From assembly GCA_037576195.1 (NCBI GenBank), contig CM075102.1, positions 20,084,745 through 20,148,744 of the forward strand: 64,000 nucleotides of DNA, read 5' to 3'. Below, one piece after another: positions 48,153-60,070 of this stretch; positions within the stretch are counted from its first letter, which is position 1; each line of letters begins with the position of its first letter. Both the position numbers and the translations under genes were made by a program. The notes beneath the pieces were generated by a model. That model had not been told where the DNA came from. It searched no databases and worked only from the letters and a program-made list of their open reading frames with translations. The stretch comes from Phytoseiulus persimilis. Taxonomy: Eukaryota > Arthropoda > Arachnida > Mesostigmata > Phytoseiidae.

Positions 48153-49313
48153 CATCTCTTCGCTTGCAAGTTGCGATTGTGAGGGCTCTGAGCCACCCGC
48201 AATGGCTTGCGTCCAACATCGCTGAATGCATGAATCCTTTTAGACGGTGTGATTATCTGCCATCGTCATCGGAACGGCAGCATTGGCACCCTATTCGTAG
48301 ATTCCAGCCGATATTCAACTCTGGCTCAGAGTAACCGGTCGGATCATTTCTTGTATTGTTAATTCGCCACAAGCGGAATGGTTCGAGATGAGCGGCAGCA
48401 GCGATCAAAAGCACTTGAACTGCCGTTTGCAGTCGCTTTCAAAAATCTCCTTGACCCCGATTCCAGCTGAATTCGAATTTGAAGCAATTGGATCCGTCTT
48501 TCAGTATAAGACCTAGATCGACTGCATTCTATTCGTATTTCGAAAGCCTCGTCCCACGATCGCTGTTTTCAACGAGTTATACCGTATGAACATCCCATCT
48601 TCGTGGAATAGATAGCGGCATTGAAGTCCCACAGAACGCCATACATTTTTTTCGTTCGAGAAAGGATGAATATCTGCCGGCTCTTTGGGATCGCTGTGAC
48701 CAAAGTCTCTCAATGTTTGTTGACTGGACCAGACCTCGCACGCGAAAGCGCAGGCCGAGCAACCAGTTCCTCTTTCGCGGCGATTGGGCGAGCGCCGCAA
48801 CTCCTTGTGCCACTCCAGGCGTGGCGGGCACCGCCATTCCCATCCTGTTCGCATCAGGGGAGCGTCAGTCGATGTTGATGAGCGCAGTCGGATCATTTCA
48901 AGAAGAGCTGAAGGTGCAAGAGCAACGGTTTCGGACAAGAATGTCATCTTCTTTATTACAAGACCTTGGGAAATTCTACTTCCAAGCCAAGTAAAACATT
49001 AATGAAATGGGTGGGCAATGGGATTTATCGAGACGACTGTCGCTCTAGAACTCCACTGATTGTACGATATCGCCGCAACATTGCTCTTCATGTGCGCACG
49101 GGCGTTTGTACGGTGGAAGAAATATGGATGTGCCGAAGGGCGATTTCCCACATCCGAATCGATTCTCCTTCAGTTTCATCGATCAGTCGATTGATTTGGG
49201 AATCAAGGATATCATGAAAACACTCGCTCAGAGTAAAAACTCACGAATAGTCGCTTGGGAATTCCAACGTCGTTTTCCTTCCATTATATACATATGAGAT
49301 CCTCCGAATCCTT
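48153..49313. other. Spacer between the inverted-repeat element and PAF1
   Basis: Contains a 144-codon minus frame (48947-48513) without a recognised domain and other overlapping frames. It includes the 3' UTR of PAF1. No clear gene. Confidence 0.35.
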
Positions 49314-51286
49314 TCAATCACTTTCGGAGTCAGATGATCCGAAAATCTCTTTTTCATCACTCCTGGAGGAGCTTCGAGATCCGCTCCCGCTCTTGGAATG
49401 ACTCGACGCGGATCCAGCTCTGGAGCGTGAGCGGGATTTGCGGGCTTCCGAACCGCTCCTCGATTCCGACCCACTTCTCGATCCGGAGCGTGATCCGGAT
49501 CCCGACCTTGAACCGCTCTTCGATCGAGAGCGGCTCTTGGACCGTGGAGCTCGAGGAGCTGCTTTCCCTTTAGGGGCTTTCGCGGAGGCGTTCGACGCGC
49601 GACTGCTGCTTCTGCTGCCGTTCTTCTTGCCGTCATCGCTTTCGGAATCGCTCTGGGCCTCCTTGGCCTTGTCTTCTTCTTTTTCTTCCTCCTTGTTATC
49701 TTCGTCGTCCTCTTCTTCTTCATCGTCGGCGTCTTCGTCACTCTCTTCCTGGGGCGGCTCGAGTTGCGACATTCTCAACTGCTGCTGTCGATGTTCATTC
49801 TCATTGAGGACGCGATGCCTGACGACGAGTTTCGAGTTGTTCGGAGCCATTCCTGGTTTCAGGCGGCGTTTGCTCAACCGAACCCTGTTGAAGAGAGAAC
49901 ACAATCAGCGCAACCAGTCGTATAAGAACCGATATCAGATCGGTGAACGAGAAATATAAGTATTTATGGCAAAAGCGAGGATGGACAATCTCTATGAAGG
50001 CTTACCGAGTTTCCAGCTCGTTGTAGAAAATGCAGCCGTCCTTGACAGCGAAGAAATAGTTTTCTTCGTATCCCGACGATGTTTTGTTCTTGACGTTCCA
50101 GTTGTATTCTCGCGTCATTTTGTATTCGTAGTCCACATCATCTTGATATTCGATTCCGTTATCTGTGTCATCCTTCCTCTTTTTGAGGGTTTCCTCGGTC
50201 GGCATGAAGTAGGCTACGAACTGCTCGCCAGACTCGTCCATCACACCACGGATCATCGCTTGAGACATTTCTTCGGCCTGCAAAGAAGTCATGTAATACA
50301 CGCATCGCTCGATTGAAAGTGAACAACAAACCTTCAAACAAGCTTGAACCATTCATCTCAGCGTACCTGAGTTATGGGAGCCGGTTCATTGTCGAAGAGA
50401 ACTTGAGCGAAAGGATACTTCCACAGCTCGAAGTCTGGATACACAGGGAGCACCTCGACCGGTGTGACGTTTGGTTTCGAGTAGTGCTGGGTGATCGGTT
50501 TCTGTGCTTCTTCGAATGTTTTGTTGATAGCTTCGATCTGAGACTCGCGATCCATGTACAGGCTCCTCTCGTTGAGCATTTTCTTGACGTTATAGCCGAC
50601 TTTGGTTTCTGTGTTGACACCGGTTTGTCCGTATCTGGAGAATTCTGTGGCGATGTATTCGGTCTTTTTGACCCATGGTATGACCATGTTGTGAAGTCGA
50701 GATCGCTTCGAATCCGCCGGAGTGATGGGCTCCTCCTCCAACAGCTTTTCGTCGTCGGGGTGAAGGGGTACATCTGCAAAACAGAGCAAGTTCCTCGATG
50801 AACAAGCTGCCCGTTCCAAACGCTCGCTACATGAAAGTCTCTGAATTCTGATAGAACTGTGCCGTGAGTATCAGTACTTACCTTCGGCCGGTGCGGCGTA
50901 TGTGTTTGGGTCTATCAAATCTATCGTAACCCCGAGATCGTGCTCAGTGAGCAGATCATGCTTGTAGTTAGTTTCTAGCGACGTGCTCTTGTACGAGACG
51001 AACCTCTTGTTATCGAACGGGAAAGCGAGGAACTTTGGGTCGAATGGGATGTCCGGCAAAGTATTGCTGTACTTCACGCGGCAAAGAAGATCCGACCTGA
51101 AGAGAGAGCGAGGTTCATTAGAACCTTCGAAGCCTCAGTCATGGCAGAGAAGTGGCCCTGGAGCCCTGAAGCCAACCATTTTTCCAAAGAATTCGTTGAC
51201 CCAAGAGCTGAGTCGACGGCGCGAAAACACGCATTGGCTCCCCAACCAAGTTTCCACCCTCGTTTCCGTTTCGGACATGGTTCCAT
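49314..51286 (-). CDS. PAF1: RNA polymerase II-associated factor 1 (PAF1 complex)
   Basis: This is the core subunit of the nuclear PAF1 complex, which travels with RNA polymerase II and promotes elongation and histone H2B ubiquitination. Well-supported exons in phase are 51096-50882 ([34 protein letters not shown]), 50773-50367 ([19 protein letters not shown]), 50277-50006 ([41 protein letters not shown]) and 49884-49314 ([11 protein letters not shown], a Glu/Asp-rich tract, a long Ser/Arg repeat, end [14 protein letters not shown]). The first coding exon is tentative: 51286-51258 ([10 protein letters not shown]) would join in phase 2 but has a weak GTGGAA donor. The total would be 497 residues. 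The acidic tract is normal for the family; the (S/G-R)n repeat before the end is a lineage feature. It diverges from TrpRS across a short upstream region. Confidence 0.93.
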
Positions 51287-52002
51287 AATTGCGTTCAAGA
51301 GAATGTCTGGAAGGCTCCGAGACCTCGGGTTGGAACAGCACAGGGAATCCGGAGTCGCCTAGCGAGACGACCGAATCCTGCACCGCGCAAAAGCTCGCCC
51401 TGAAATTCGACGAACTTATTTTCCGGAACTCGCCTCTTTTCGGGTTGTGGACGACGTCCTTGCGCAGTCCTGGGAGAAGCTCCTTGGAGAGTGGGCGGCA
51501 TTGTGAACTGTTGATCTCTCAAAGAACAGTGAACATAACACGACAATTGCTTGCCGGATGGATGACAGAGTTAGGAATAGTACGACGACTAGACAACAAT
51601 AAACACTGCCGGGCGTTCGGTGAAACAGTCGCAGATCGACGCTCTCCAGAGTCGCTGGCCTCGAACCCGTGCCTGTTGCGACCGAGAGATCGTTGCCTGA
51701 AGCAGTGAATCACCCAAATGCGCCTCGAGGACGAATCGAGGAGCCAGTCCACGCCAGAGTATCAGGGGCTCGCCTTTCATGGCCCCCGCTACGCAGTCCG
51801 AGATTCCACAGAGACTTTTTCGGTGGAGAGCCCCGGTCTGTGTCTGTCTCCCACGAACACATGGGCTGTTCTCTGCCACTAAGAGCAACGTAACAGCAGG
51901 CCTTCGAGTTTCTCCGCCACCGGCACCACCGGTAACGGATAAATTAGCCGGCAGACAATCAGTATTTCGTCCATCGGTCATCACTACGGCGGGAGCCGAT
52001 CC
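51287..52002. promoter_or_regulatory. Divergent upstream region of PAF1 and TrpRS
   Basis: About 0.7 kb separates the likely PAF1 start (minus) and the TrpRS start (plus). Two housekeeping genes head to head suggest a shared bidirectional promoter. I see no convincing TATA box. Open frames here are short or overlapping and without domains, though the true PAF1 first exon might lie here. Confidence 0.4.
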
Positions 52003-54695
52003 GTGGCCATGTCAACCGGAGTTGAGGGAGACGTTGCCAAGATGGAAGTTGGCGGTGGACAAGTCGTAACTCCGTGGAGTGTGGTGGCGGATTCGAACAC
52101 CGGTATCGACTACGATAAACTCATCGGTGAGCATGAGATTGGGCGAACAACGCGGTTTTCAAGAAGCGAGACACTGTATGGCTCTCCTCCGTGGGCGAAT
52201 TTATCTGGCTTCAAGCCGGAGAGGGGGTGGAGAATCCCTTCAATGAATAACAGTTGGGTCAATTCATTCATGACCCGTCCATCCGCAGATCCTGAAAACC
52301 CTGTTTCGGTTCCTTGCTCCGATTTCCTCCACTGATTTGCCTGTAAACCTCTCAACCCGGCGATATTCCATCTGGACGAACTTGACCCGGGAGTCAGTGC
52401 TAAGGGTCTGACCCGTTCCCGATTTGCAACTTTTCCGGGTCATGTTGGTCAGCTTTGAGAGACCCGATTAATTCTCGATTCTCGCTAACAGAGAGAACTT
52501 CGATGTCCATCAGATCCTCTCAGTTTCATTGCTCAATTTTGATGATGGAAGGGTGAACCACCTGGAATTTAGGCCGGGAAAGATGCCGAATTTCTCAACT
52601 CTGGGGAGCAACGTGAGCGCTTTTCGCTCCCTCCACAAATTCCTTCGACGTCCTCTGTGCGAAAGTTTTTCCTCGTGATCATTCGTGTTAATCTTCCCAA
52701 TTTTCCTTGTGCAGTCCAAGGAGATGCATCTGGGGAGCTGGCGATGGTAGTCTCAATCATTGCTTTCCTCGGCGTAATTCAACTCAGCTCGATTTCAGTT
52801 CAGTTCGGATCACAGAAGATCGGGGACGACCTCATCGAACGCTTCGAGAAACTGACTGGCCACAAGGCGCACCACTTCATCAGGCGTGGAGTTTTCTTCT
52901 CACATCGCGAGTTCAATGAAATCTTGGATAGATACGAACAAAAGAAACCGTTCTATTTGTATACTGGACGAGGCCCAAGTAGCGATGCCCTGCACGTCGG
53001 ACACTTGATCCCGTTCATATTCACCAAGTGAGTCCTCCTGTCGCCGTTCATGACTAGATTCCTCTGCGATCCTTCGACATCCTAGCATTTTCCATACGTC
53101 CTTCTTCCGTACTCGTCCCGTCTCAGAGAAAACGATCGGACACTGCTGAGGTGACCCTCGTCCAGGACCCAGTTTATCTTGATTCCCGAACTGGGAATCG
53201 ACGGAATCATCATTCATGCAGCAGAGTTCTCTGACCCAGAAGCCAAAAACGGTAGTTCCATCAGGTTGCCACGATCCGTGGTACCAAACGTAGCATCTAG
53301 ACGATGGATAATACAAAATTGACCTGAGCATCGTGGAACGTTCTCGTGGGCGAAGAGCTCTATCAGATCGTCAGCTCAGTTTACTTCCAATCTGAGCAAG
53401 CACCAGACGAGTTTTTGAACGACTTGTATTAGGTTCTTCGTTGATGGAGTTCCTAACGAGTTGTTCATCTGTAAGATGGTTGCAGGAGATATTCAATGTA
53501 CCATTAGTCATTCAGTTGACGGACGATGAAAAGTTCCTATGGAAAGACCTGACAGTCGAGCAGACCGAGGCGATGGCAAAAGAAAATATGAAGGACATCA
53601 TCGCTTGCGGCTTCGACCCCGAGAAAACTTTCATTTTCTCCGACTTCAGATTCATGGGGTAGGTCAAATTCATGGATGTAACGTTCGTGCTCCCTATCGA
53701 AACTTTCCCTAAGGTTGCTCCCCATATCGATTTTCGGTATTTTCAGGCAGTGCCCAGAGTTCCATCAGAACGTCGTGCGAATACAACGAAGCGTAACGTT
53801 CAATCAAGTGAAAGGAATCTTCGGTTTCGGCGGATCCGATAACATCGGGAAGATCGGGTTCCCTGCGATCCAAGCTGCGCCCGCGTTATCGACAACGTTT
53901 CCCTTCATCTTCGGTAGACAAAAGGATGTGGCCTGCTTGATTCCATGTGGAATCGATCAGGATCCATTCTTCCGAATGACCCGGGATGTTGCTCCGAAAC
54001 TAGGACATCCGAAGCCCTGCTTGCTCCATTCGGTATTCTTCCCGGCGCTCCAAGGAGCTCAGACCAAAATGTCAGCCTCGGATCCGAATTCATCCATTTT
54101 CCTAACGGACACCGACAAACAAATAAAGAATAAAGTCAACAAATACGCTTTCTCTGGAGGTGGAGCCACTGTTGAGGAGCACAAAGAGAAAGGTTCGGAT
54201 TGACGGTCACCAATAGGGCCTTCTTGGATCCGCTTATGATCCGGCCGAGCCGATATGAGCTCTCGTTCCGAGAGAGAACGGTCTTCGGTTGATAATATTG
54301 TTGCTTCTTCCGGGGGAGCTGGTTTCTACCGAACTGTATCGTTCCAGGTGGCAACTGTGATGTCGATGTAAGTTTTCAATACCTGCGATTCTTCTTGGAA
54401 GATGATGAGGCTCTTGAGAAGATCCGGAAAGATTACACATCAGGAGAACTGCTGACGGGTTATCTCAAGAAGCATCTCATTGGTGAGCGCCGTGACGAGA
54501 ACGACTTCGAAAACTTTCATGGGTCTATTGGTCTTTTTTTGTATCCCGCAACCGGAGTCGAAGACCCGGACAATAACTGTAAAAATCCTTCCAGAGTTGC
54601 TCCAAAACATTGTGAAAACCCACCAAACTGCTCGGGCAGCAGTGACCGATGAAGTCATAGAGAAGTTCACCACACCTCGATCTCTCAACTTCTGA
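52003..54695 (+). CDS. WARS1: Cytosolic tryptophanyl-tRNA synthetase
   Basis: The enzyme joins tryptophan to tRNA-Trp using ATP. Six exons are in phase: 52003-52126, 52799-53027, 53476-53658, 53747-54192, 54348-54482 and 54595-54695 (TGA), totalling 405 residues. The class I signature HVGH (about residues 107-110) follows [15 protein letters not shown]. The second signature KMSAS (about 286-290) lies in [15 protein letters not shown]. Other landmarks are [20 protein letters not shown]-type substrate loops ([10 protein letters not shown]), [20 protein letters not shown] and the C-terminal VTDEVIEKF. Length and order match the eukaryotic cytosolic form without a WHEP domain. Start is ATG at 52003 or two codons on at 52009. 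Introns are 90-670 bases. The residues around the exon 3-4 junction ([11 protein letters not shown]) differ from the usual MGMS.. but keep the frame. A polyadenylation signal follows at 54712. Confidence 0.96.
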
Positions 54696-54711
54696 GCGGC
54701 TCACTGATTTC

Positions 54712-54717
54712 AATAAA
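54712..54717 (+). terminator. WARS1: Polyadenylation signal of TrpRS
   Basis: AATAAA lies 17 bases after the TGA stop, implying a very short 3' UTR. A reverse-strand AATAAA also occurs just downstream near 54740. Confidence 0.6.
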
Positions 54718-57700
54718 TTTATTCCACCGGTGTGAATGAATTTATTTTGAGCTAGCGGGCCTTCGGCCAACAACGCTGGCACCCACTTGAGACGTATTTC
54801 TCGAACGTTTCTCCCTAAACCAATCCGAATTCGATGCTTAGTGCAATGCGCGGCATAGTTCTCGACGTATGCCTGGTAAGGCACCTACGGCTTCGCTTAT
54901 CGCTCCTAGAGCATCCGAATACGGCCACAGGTCGGCAGAATTCGAGAATGAGTGGCAATGAGCGTACCCCGCACTACGCCAACTCATGTCTGTTCGAGAG
55001 ACCACCGAGGACAGACCGACATTGCCTGTGATCGGTGTAGTTGAGGATGGTTGGTAGAGCACACGACAGACCGCGTGGCGCGTGTCGTTCAGCTCGTGCT
55101 TTCGGGTGGCATTGGTGCGCGATATTTCGCCCGAGGAGAGGGAACTGTCTTCTCTCGTCAGCACGGAGAAGGTGTATCCGGGTCGGGAGTCAGATCCGGG
55201 ACTGCAAATAATTTTTTTGGGAATTCGAGGGGTGAAGGGAAGGGGCTAGATTTGCCCTATGTCAGTCTTGGTAAGCATGCAGGAGGAGTCATCCGGATCG
55301 GGCTTCCAGCGTTGGGGGCTGTCGCGAATACACAAATAGACACAAACTTGACTTTTGAACATATGGATGAAGTGTGTGGGAGGGAACGCGATCCATGTCT
55401 GTCCTGCGAACCTGAGGAGGAGCGTTTCGATGACGAGACTACGAATACATATGCGAGAGGTGCAACTGAGGGGTTGGCAACGCTCCAGGGGATAGATGTT
55501 CGGGCCTCCTCCTGATTCTAGGCTCGGATGAGCGTTGTCAGGGAACTTCGAGTCCAATGAATAGGGTCCACAAGTTCATTCGTGGGATTTTGCAGAATCG
55601 CGCGACAATGGACAGAGATTGTTGAGTGCATGGAATTAAGCCAGGATATTTCCAGAATATAGGACGACAGGTGTAAATGAATAAATGGTGATTTGCTCGA
55701 AAAACTCACATTTGCGCAGAGACTCGAGCATGGATTAAATTTTTCAACTATGGCCAGCGGTAGTGATCTGGAGCACATGGCCTGAAATGCTCGCATCCCT
55801 GCCCCGCATTATTGCTCCAAATATTTCAACGCGCCAGTGATTGATTCTTCCTAGACGAGGGAACACAGATGGTTGCGGAAATCGAAGAGGATGACTCACA
55901 CAGGAACTACTCATCATTCGGAACTTGATCGAGGCCGCTGTTTGCTATGCTAATAGTTTCCAGAACCTCAAGGACTTCGTCAACAGCTCGGGAGCGATGA
56001 GGCAGCCTCCAGGAGAAAAAGCTGGAGGGAAATTCGAGGAATCCCGGCTCAGAAGAGATTCGAAGCATTGTCAAAGATCATCGAGGAGCTGGAAACTGGA
56101 GACATGCCACTCGCCGACGCGATGAATATCGTCCAAGAATCTCGAACGACGCTGGAGAAAATTCAGAGACATCGGTTGAAGATCGTCCAAGACAAGGATC
56201 AAACATTCTTACATTTATTCAAACTCAGGCAGCATGTCCGCTCAACGGCTAGGGGCGGAAGCTGACTTTGCGCCGCGAACGATGCGACCCGTGACGGAAA
56301 CAGGTGACCAGAACTCTGACAGCTGTTTTTGCATGCACATTTCCGATGAATCTTAGCGGAGCTCTCCTCGATCAAAAAATTCTAGAGATCGTAAGCCGAT
56401 ACCAGGTTGAATAGCAGAGCAACGCTGTGAATAATCCATCGAATCCGGATTCTCTCTCTGGGTCTTTCGGAATCCGTCTTCAGTAGGAGCGAACTTCACT
56501 AGAATTCCGGATTCCAAATGCGATGTTCTCCGAGCATGTGAGTTCTCACTCTTCGCGGTGTCACGGAAAGCGCATCTTCCGAGGGGCTAGAGTGATTCGC
56601 GAAAGGTTGTGGATCTCCGAATAGGAGGCTGGATTTAATTCTAACAGAGAGGCAGAGAACTTGAGCTGCAATCGGCTAAGGTTTCGGATGCTTCCGTCTC
56701 TGATATCTCAGCTCTCGGATTGACGTTCAAGCCATTCAGCATCAGGGTTTACACTTCGCGGTTTCAGCACAAAATCTATTCCAAGACGACGAACTCGACT
56801 TGAATGGCGGTAGACCTCTTAACTGCAAACTCGAGACTCTCAAGTTTTGCCAGCTGGCCCTCTCGGAACGTGACTCATCCTTGTACGAATGGCTCCGCCG
56901 GAAAACAGAGTGCTATCGAGTCACAACGAATGCGATTTCCGCCGATGAATACGGAATGAAGCTGAGTAATCGCTACAAACTGCCGGGTAGGGAACGCATT
57001 CGCTCCCTCAGTCAGTCCCGCCTCATCCAGAATGGGGCATGTGGAATCTCTTATCTAATCGCGACGCGTCATCATCCCGAATGTCATCTCGGCGCTCGCA
57101 ACGGTTATTGTCGAATTTCGATTGGGGTCATACAATTGATCATATCATCGATTTAAAGATTGCGTCACGATCCCCTCCTTCGCCCGCGGCCAGGCAAGAG
57201 CCGGAGTCTCAAATGCACGTCAGCTGTTCTGAGAACCTAGGAGCACTAAATGAACTGGACAACTCGTAGGGCGACACCGCGGAGAAGGTTGAAAAATTGG
57301 ATTTGGAAGTTTCACCATCTGAGAGCTACCCGCATTATTGTTATGGCAGTGATGAAGGTGAGCTTTGCAGGGAGGGAGAGATGACGCCTCCTGTTTCGGT
57401 CACGCGATCTTCACCGAGTTTCGTGCTTGAAATGGTTCTTTCGAGGGACGGTCACCGTCAGAGGGACGGTTCCAAAAAACTTCCAGAATCCTATCTCTCA
57501 CACACATTTCGAAGTCACTTCTATGCCACGGAGCAGCCGTCGAGTTCTCTTGCCTGATTTTTCGACGAGATTCGTCTTCAAGTTGGGTCAGTCTCATCAG
57601 TGGGTCAGAAGTCGCCCCAACACAACTTTCAGTGTCATGGCGATATTCGCACTTCGAGGTCCACGATTGTTCATCTCTAACGCACATCTCTCAAGAACAA

Positions 57701-58982
57701 TTTCAGACATCTCTCCAAACCGGGAACAGCCGCCAGCACCCCCAGTACATGGTGGGCTGAAGGGCAGACAAAGGGTCACATCGAGGAAGCGATAATCTGA
57801 GAATGGTCTCCGAAGAGTCCGCTTCCCGAGGAGATTTGTCTAGCGTGAACATGTGCAGAATAGTGCGAACCACTATCACGCGGTTTTGAAAATTCGATCT
57901 GATTAGGTCTCCGGGGATCGGCGAATCACAGGTTCATGAGGAGTCACTCTACGTGTAGGTGGATGAGGCTATCTCTCCAAATACTCACCAGGAAGTTAGG
58001 CTCCCGATGAAGCCACGCCTCACCCAGAAAAAATCGAATCACATGTTGATGGAGGTGTTTTGGGATGCCATTCTTTCTTTCGGAACGCGCCCCTGAATGT
58101 TAGCTCCCCGATGAAGAATGCCAGGTCTCAGTTATGCGAGGGCGACTCAATGCATTACATTAGCATCTAACCTGCAAACCGCGGTATGATGACTTGGAGG
58201 GTCTCAATGGTTGGAAGAACACACTCCAGGGGCGAATATTCCTTAGAACGCTCTCAAGGAAGTCAGCTCGCCACTGATGATCGCGGAGACGGCGGACAGA
58301 TCAGCGGACACATGAGCCTCCAAAAAGCTTCCGGCGGCCTTGAGTATGCTGAACCTCGCTTCATTAAAGAGCTTCATCAGTCGGCTCGAGATTGTATTCA
58401 TGAGCTAAGGATGACTAGCTTCTTCCGCACATCCACTTCGAAGCTTTGCAATCACGTCTTCAAGTCCCATTCATGAATCTCATTTTCCCGTATTCCAAGT
58501 TTCATGCGGACAGAATGAAGCCGTGTTTGTTCAGGAGTATATTTTGAAAACCATCAGGGCGAAGATTGACGCTCATTGGGTCCCCCCGCCGTAAGCGACT
58601 GCACCATGTACGATATTCACGCTGGAACTTCACTATTTTTCACCACTTCCCAGTTTTTAGCTGCACGGAGTCACTGAGTCAGTCGGTGGAACAGCTGATG
58701 CATGACTGATTTGCTGTCCGACTTCTCTGAGCCAGGACAGCCTTGCAAGGGATTCCTTTCTCGAGAATTCATAATGCCAGTCGCCATACTCAACCATGAT
58801 ACAGCTGAAGTCGTCAGCAGTCGCTCAAGTACCGAATTCGTGGCATGTTCGTGAGGAAAACTGGCTCGAGCCGGCATTTCGCCCTGCTCAGGCTCATTCC
58901 AGCTTGCATGATTGGGTTCCGTATATTATCACACTAGGTCTTAGATGATTCCCGTTTTTTTTTCTCAAACAAAACATATTTA
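54718..58982. other. Stretch with weak coding-like fragments
   Basis: No complete gene is recognised. A 154-codon plus frame at 55051-55515 is opposed by long minus frames (55557-55246, 54884-54740) and may be compositional. A block starting at about 56769 after a TTTCAG acceptor (QNLFQDDELDLNGG, ALSERDSSLYEWLRRKTECY) and ending near a GTAGGG donor is protein-like. A short block at 57270-57359 (AEKVEKLDLEVSPSESYPHY) ends at GTGAGC. Their phases do not join directly. Between 57950 and 58270 a degenerate motif (GTTAGCTCCCCGATGA-like) recurs about three times. Confidence 0.3.
56050..56265 (+). other. Coding-like helical fragment
   Basis: After an AG acceptor-like site (CGGCTCAG) the frame reads KRFEALSKIIEELETGDMPL, then ADAMNIVQESRTTLEKI, and runs on to a stop at 56265. 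It is strongly helical with heptad-like spacing. The pattern F-E-A-L ... LE-x-G-x-x-PL superficially resembles the small subunit of bacterial exonuclease VII, but the block is short and out of frame with the upstream open stretch (55925-56050). I treat this as unassigned. Confidence 0.25.
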
Positions 58983-58988
58983 TTTCTC
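58983..58988 (-). terminator. LARP6: Polyadenylation signal of LARP6
   Basis: TTTATT on the plus strand is AATAAA on the minus strand, about 95 bases after the LARP6 stop. Confidence 0.55.
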
Positions 58989-59083
58989 TATGTACATTCT
59001 CGCTGTGGTTCAGCAACATCACTTCAGCATAGACTCTTTGAATAAATATTAACTAGATCCGATCTCGAAAAAAAACGGAAGGC

Positions 59084-60070
59084 TTAGGCGGGAGTCATGG
59101 AAGCGAAGCCGCGTGTGCCATCGGGTCCACGGGGCTGGCGTATCGCGCACACCAAGTTCCTAGTAACGCAGGCTTCGCTGATTGTGAATCTCCTGGGTCT
59201 TGGCTCAGGGTCCGAAGCCACTTTGATTTCTTCGTGAATGATTTTCCGCTTGGGCTCTCGGCTGTCGCGGGTGAATGACTGAGTTCGGGACTTGTTCTCA
59301 ATGGGCTGGGATCGATCTCTCCATGAGAGCAACGGGACAGGCTTCGAAGGTAAACGCTTTTGCACCTCGGAATCGGAGAATGTGCGTCGTTCTCGATTGA
59401 CAACCTTCTCGAGTTTAGTAACTGCTTTGAGACAGTCTTTGAGTAGCAGCAGCTCGTAGTCGGAAATGACTGCCAGAGCCTTACCTGCTGATTCGCTCTT
59501 ATCAAACTCTATCACAGCACAGGTAAGCTGGCGGGCTTTGGGATGGCGGCCAAAAACTTTTTTGAACCCTTCATCGACTTGCTCTCCGGGCTGCACGAGC
59601 TTGAAGTTGACAAAGGTGCCGCAATCGCCGAAAGTCGCGGTGACCGAATCGAGGCTTGGAACGCGATTTTCGGCGAAAGCCACGATGGTTCTCGCGGGGC
59701 GGGTCTCATCCTCAACGGGAATCGCGATTTTCCGGCGAACTTTGGAGTTGTCGCTGTTCACCTCGAGGAGCTCGGAGTCTTTCAGAGCATCGGCCACAAC
59801 GTGCCAGTCGTATCCTTTGCACAGCGACTTGACTTTCCTGAACGATGACATGAGCTTGAGCGAGAGCCATCCTTCCTTCGATTTCGTCACGTGTTTGAGG
59901 AGGAATTGATCCTTGGTGACAACATCGTCGGAGAGGTAGAACTCTACTTGCTGGCGGATCTTCAGGAGTTGCTCCGGAGTCAGAGGCAACAGTTCTGCGT
60001 CCTCGGCACTCTCAAAGCCCGAGTCCTTGCCGGGACTCGAGCTCAGCAGAGTTTCCTGGCAGTTCACCAT
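59084..60070 (-). CDS. LARP6: La-related protein 6 (Acheron type)
   Basis: This is an RNA-binding regulator of mRNA translation and localisation, acting in cytoplasm and nucleus. It is a single exon of 328 residues. The La motif covers about residues 29-115 (EQLLKIRQQVEFYLSDD, FLLKHVTKSKEGWLSLKLM, GYDWHVVADALKDSELLEV). An atypical RRM follows at about 127-205 (ARTIVAFAENRVPS, CAVIEFDKSESAGKAL), completing the La module. A basic, Ser/Arg-rich linker leads to the C-terminal SUZ-C-like motif IRQPRGPDGTRGF (310-322), which is diagnostic of LARP6 rather than La or LARP7. It is shorter than the vertebrate protein (around 490). The start Met has no in-frame alternative upstream that I noticed. The lack of introns contrasts with neighbouring genes and could reflect retroposition or intron loss. 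Confidence 0.92.
   Translation of the reverse strand: MVNCQETLLSSSPGKDSGFESAEDAELLPLTPEQLLKIRQQVEFYLSDDVVTKDQFLLKHVTKSKEGWLSLKLMSSFRKVKSLCKGYDWHVVADALKDSELLEVNSDNSKVRRKIAIPVEDETRPARTIVAFAENRVPSLDSVTATFGDCGTFVNFKLVQPGEQVDEGFKKVFGRHPKARQLTCAVIEFDKSESAGKALAVISDYELLLLKDCLKAVTKLEKVVNRERRTFSDSEVQKRLPSKPVPLLSWRDRSQPIENKSRTQSFTRDSREPKRKIIHEEIKVASDPEPRPRRFTISEACVTRNLVCAIRQPRGPDGTRGFASMTPA

Noticed and set aside
49438..49959. 173-codon plus-strand ORF rich in Ser, Leu and Phe
   Set aside because: It is the antisense of the acidic and Ser/Arg-repeat exon of PAF1.
54740..55164. Possible minus-strand gene ending at a reverse AATAAA near 54740
   Set aside because: Two minus frames look partly protein-like, but no domain or coherent exon chain could be built.
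59466..59909. Plus-strand ORFs over the LARP6 region
   Set aside because: Shadows of the LARP6 coding sequence on the other strand.
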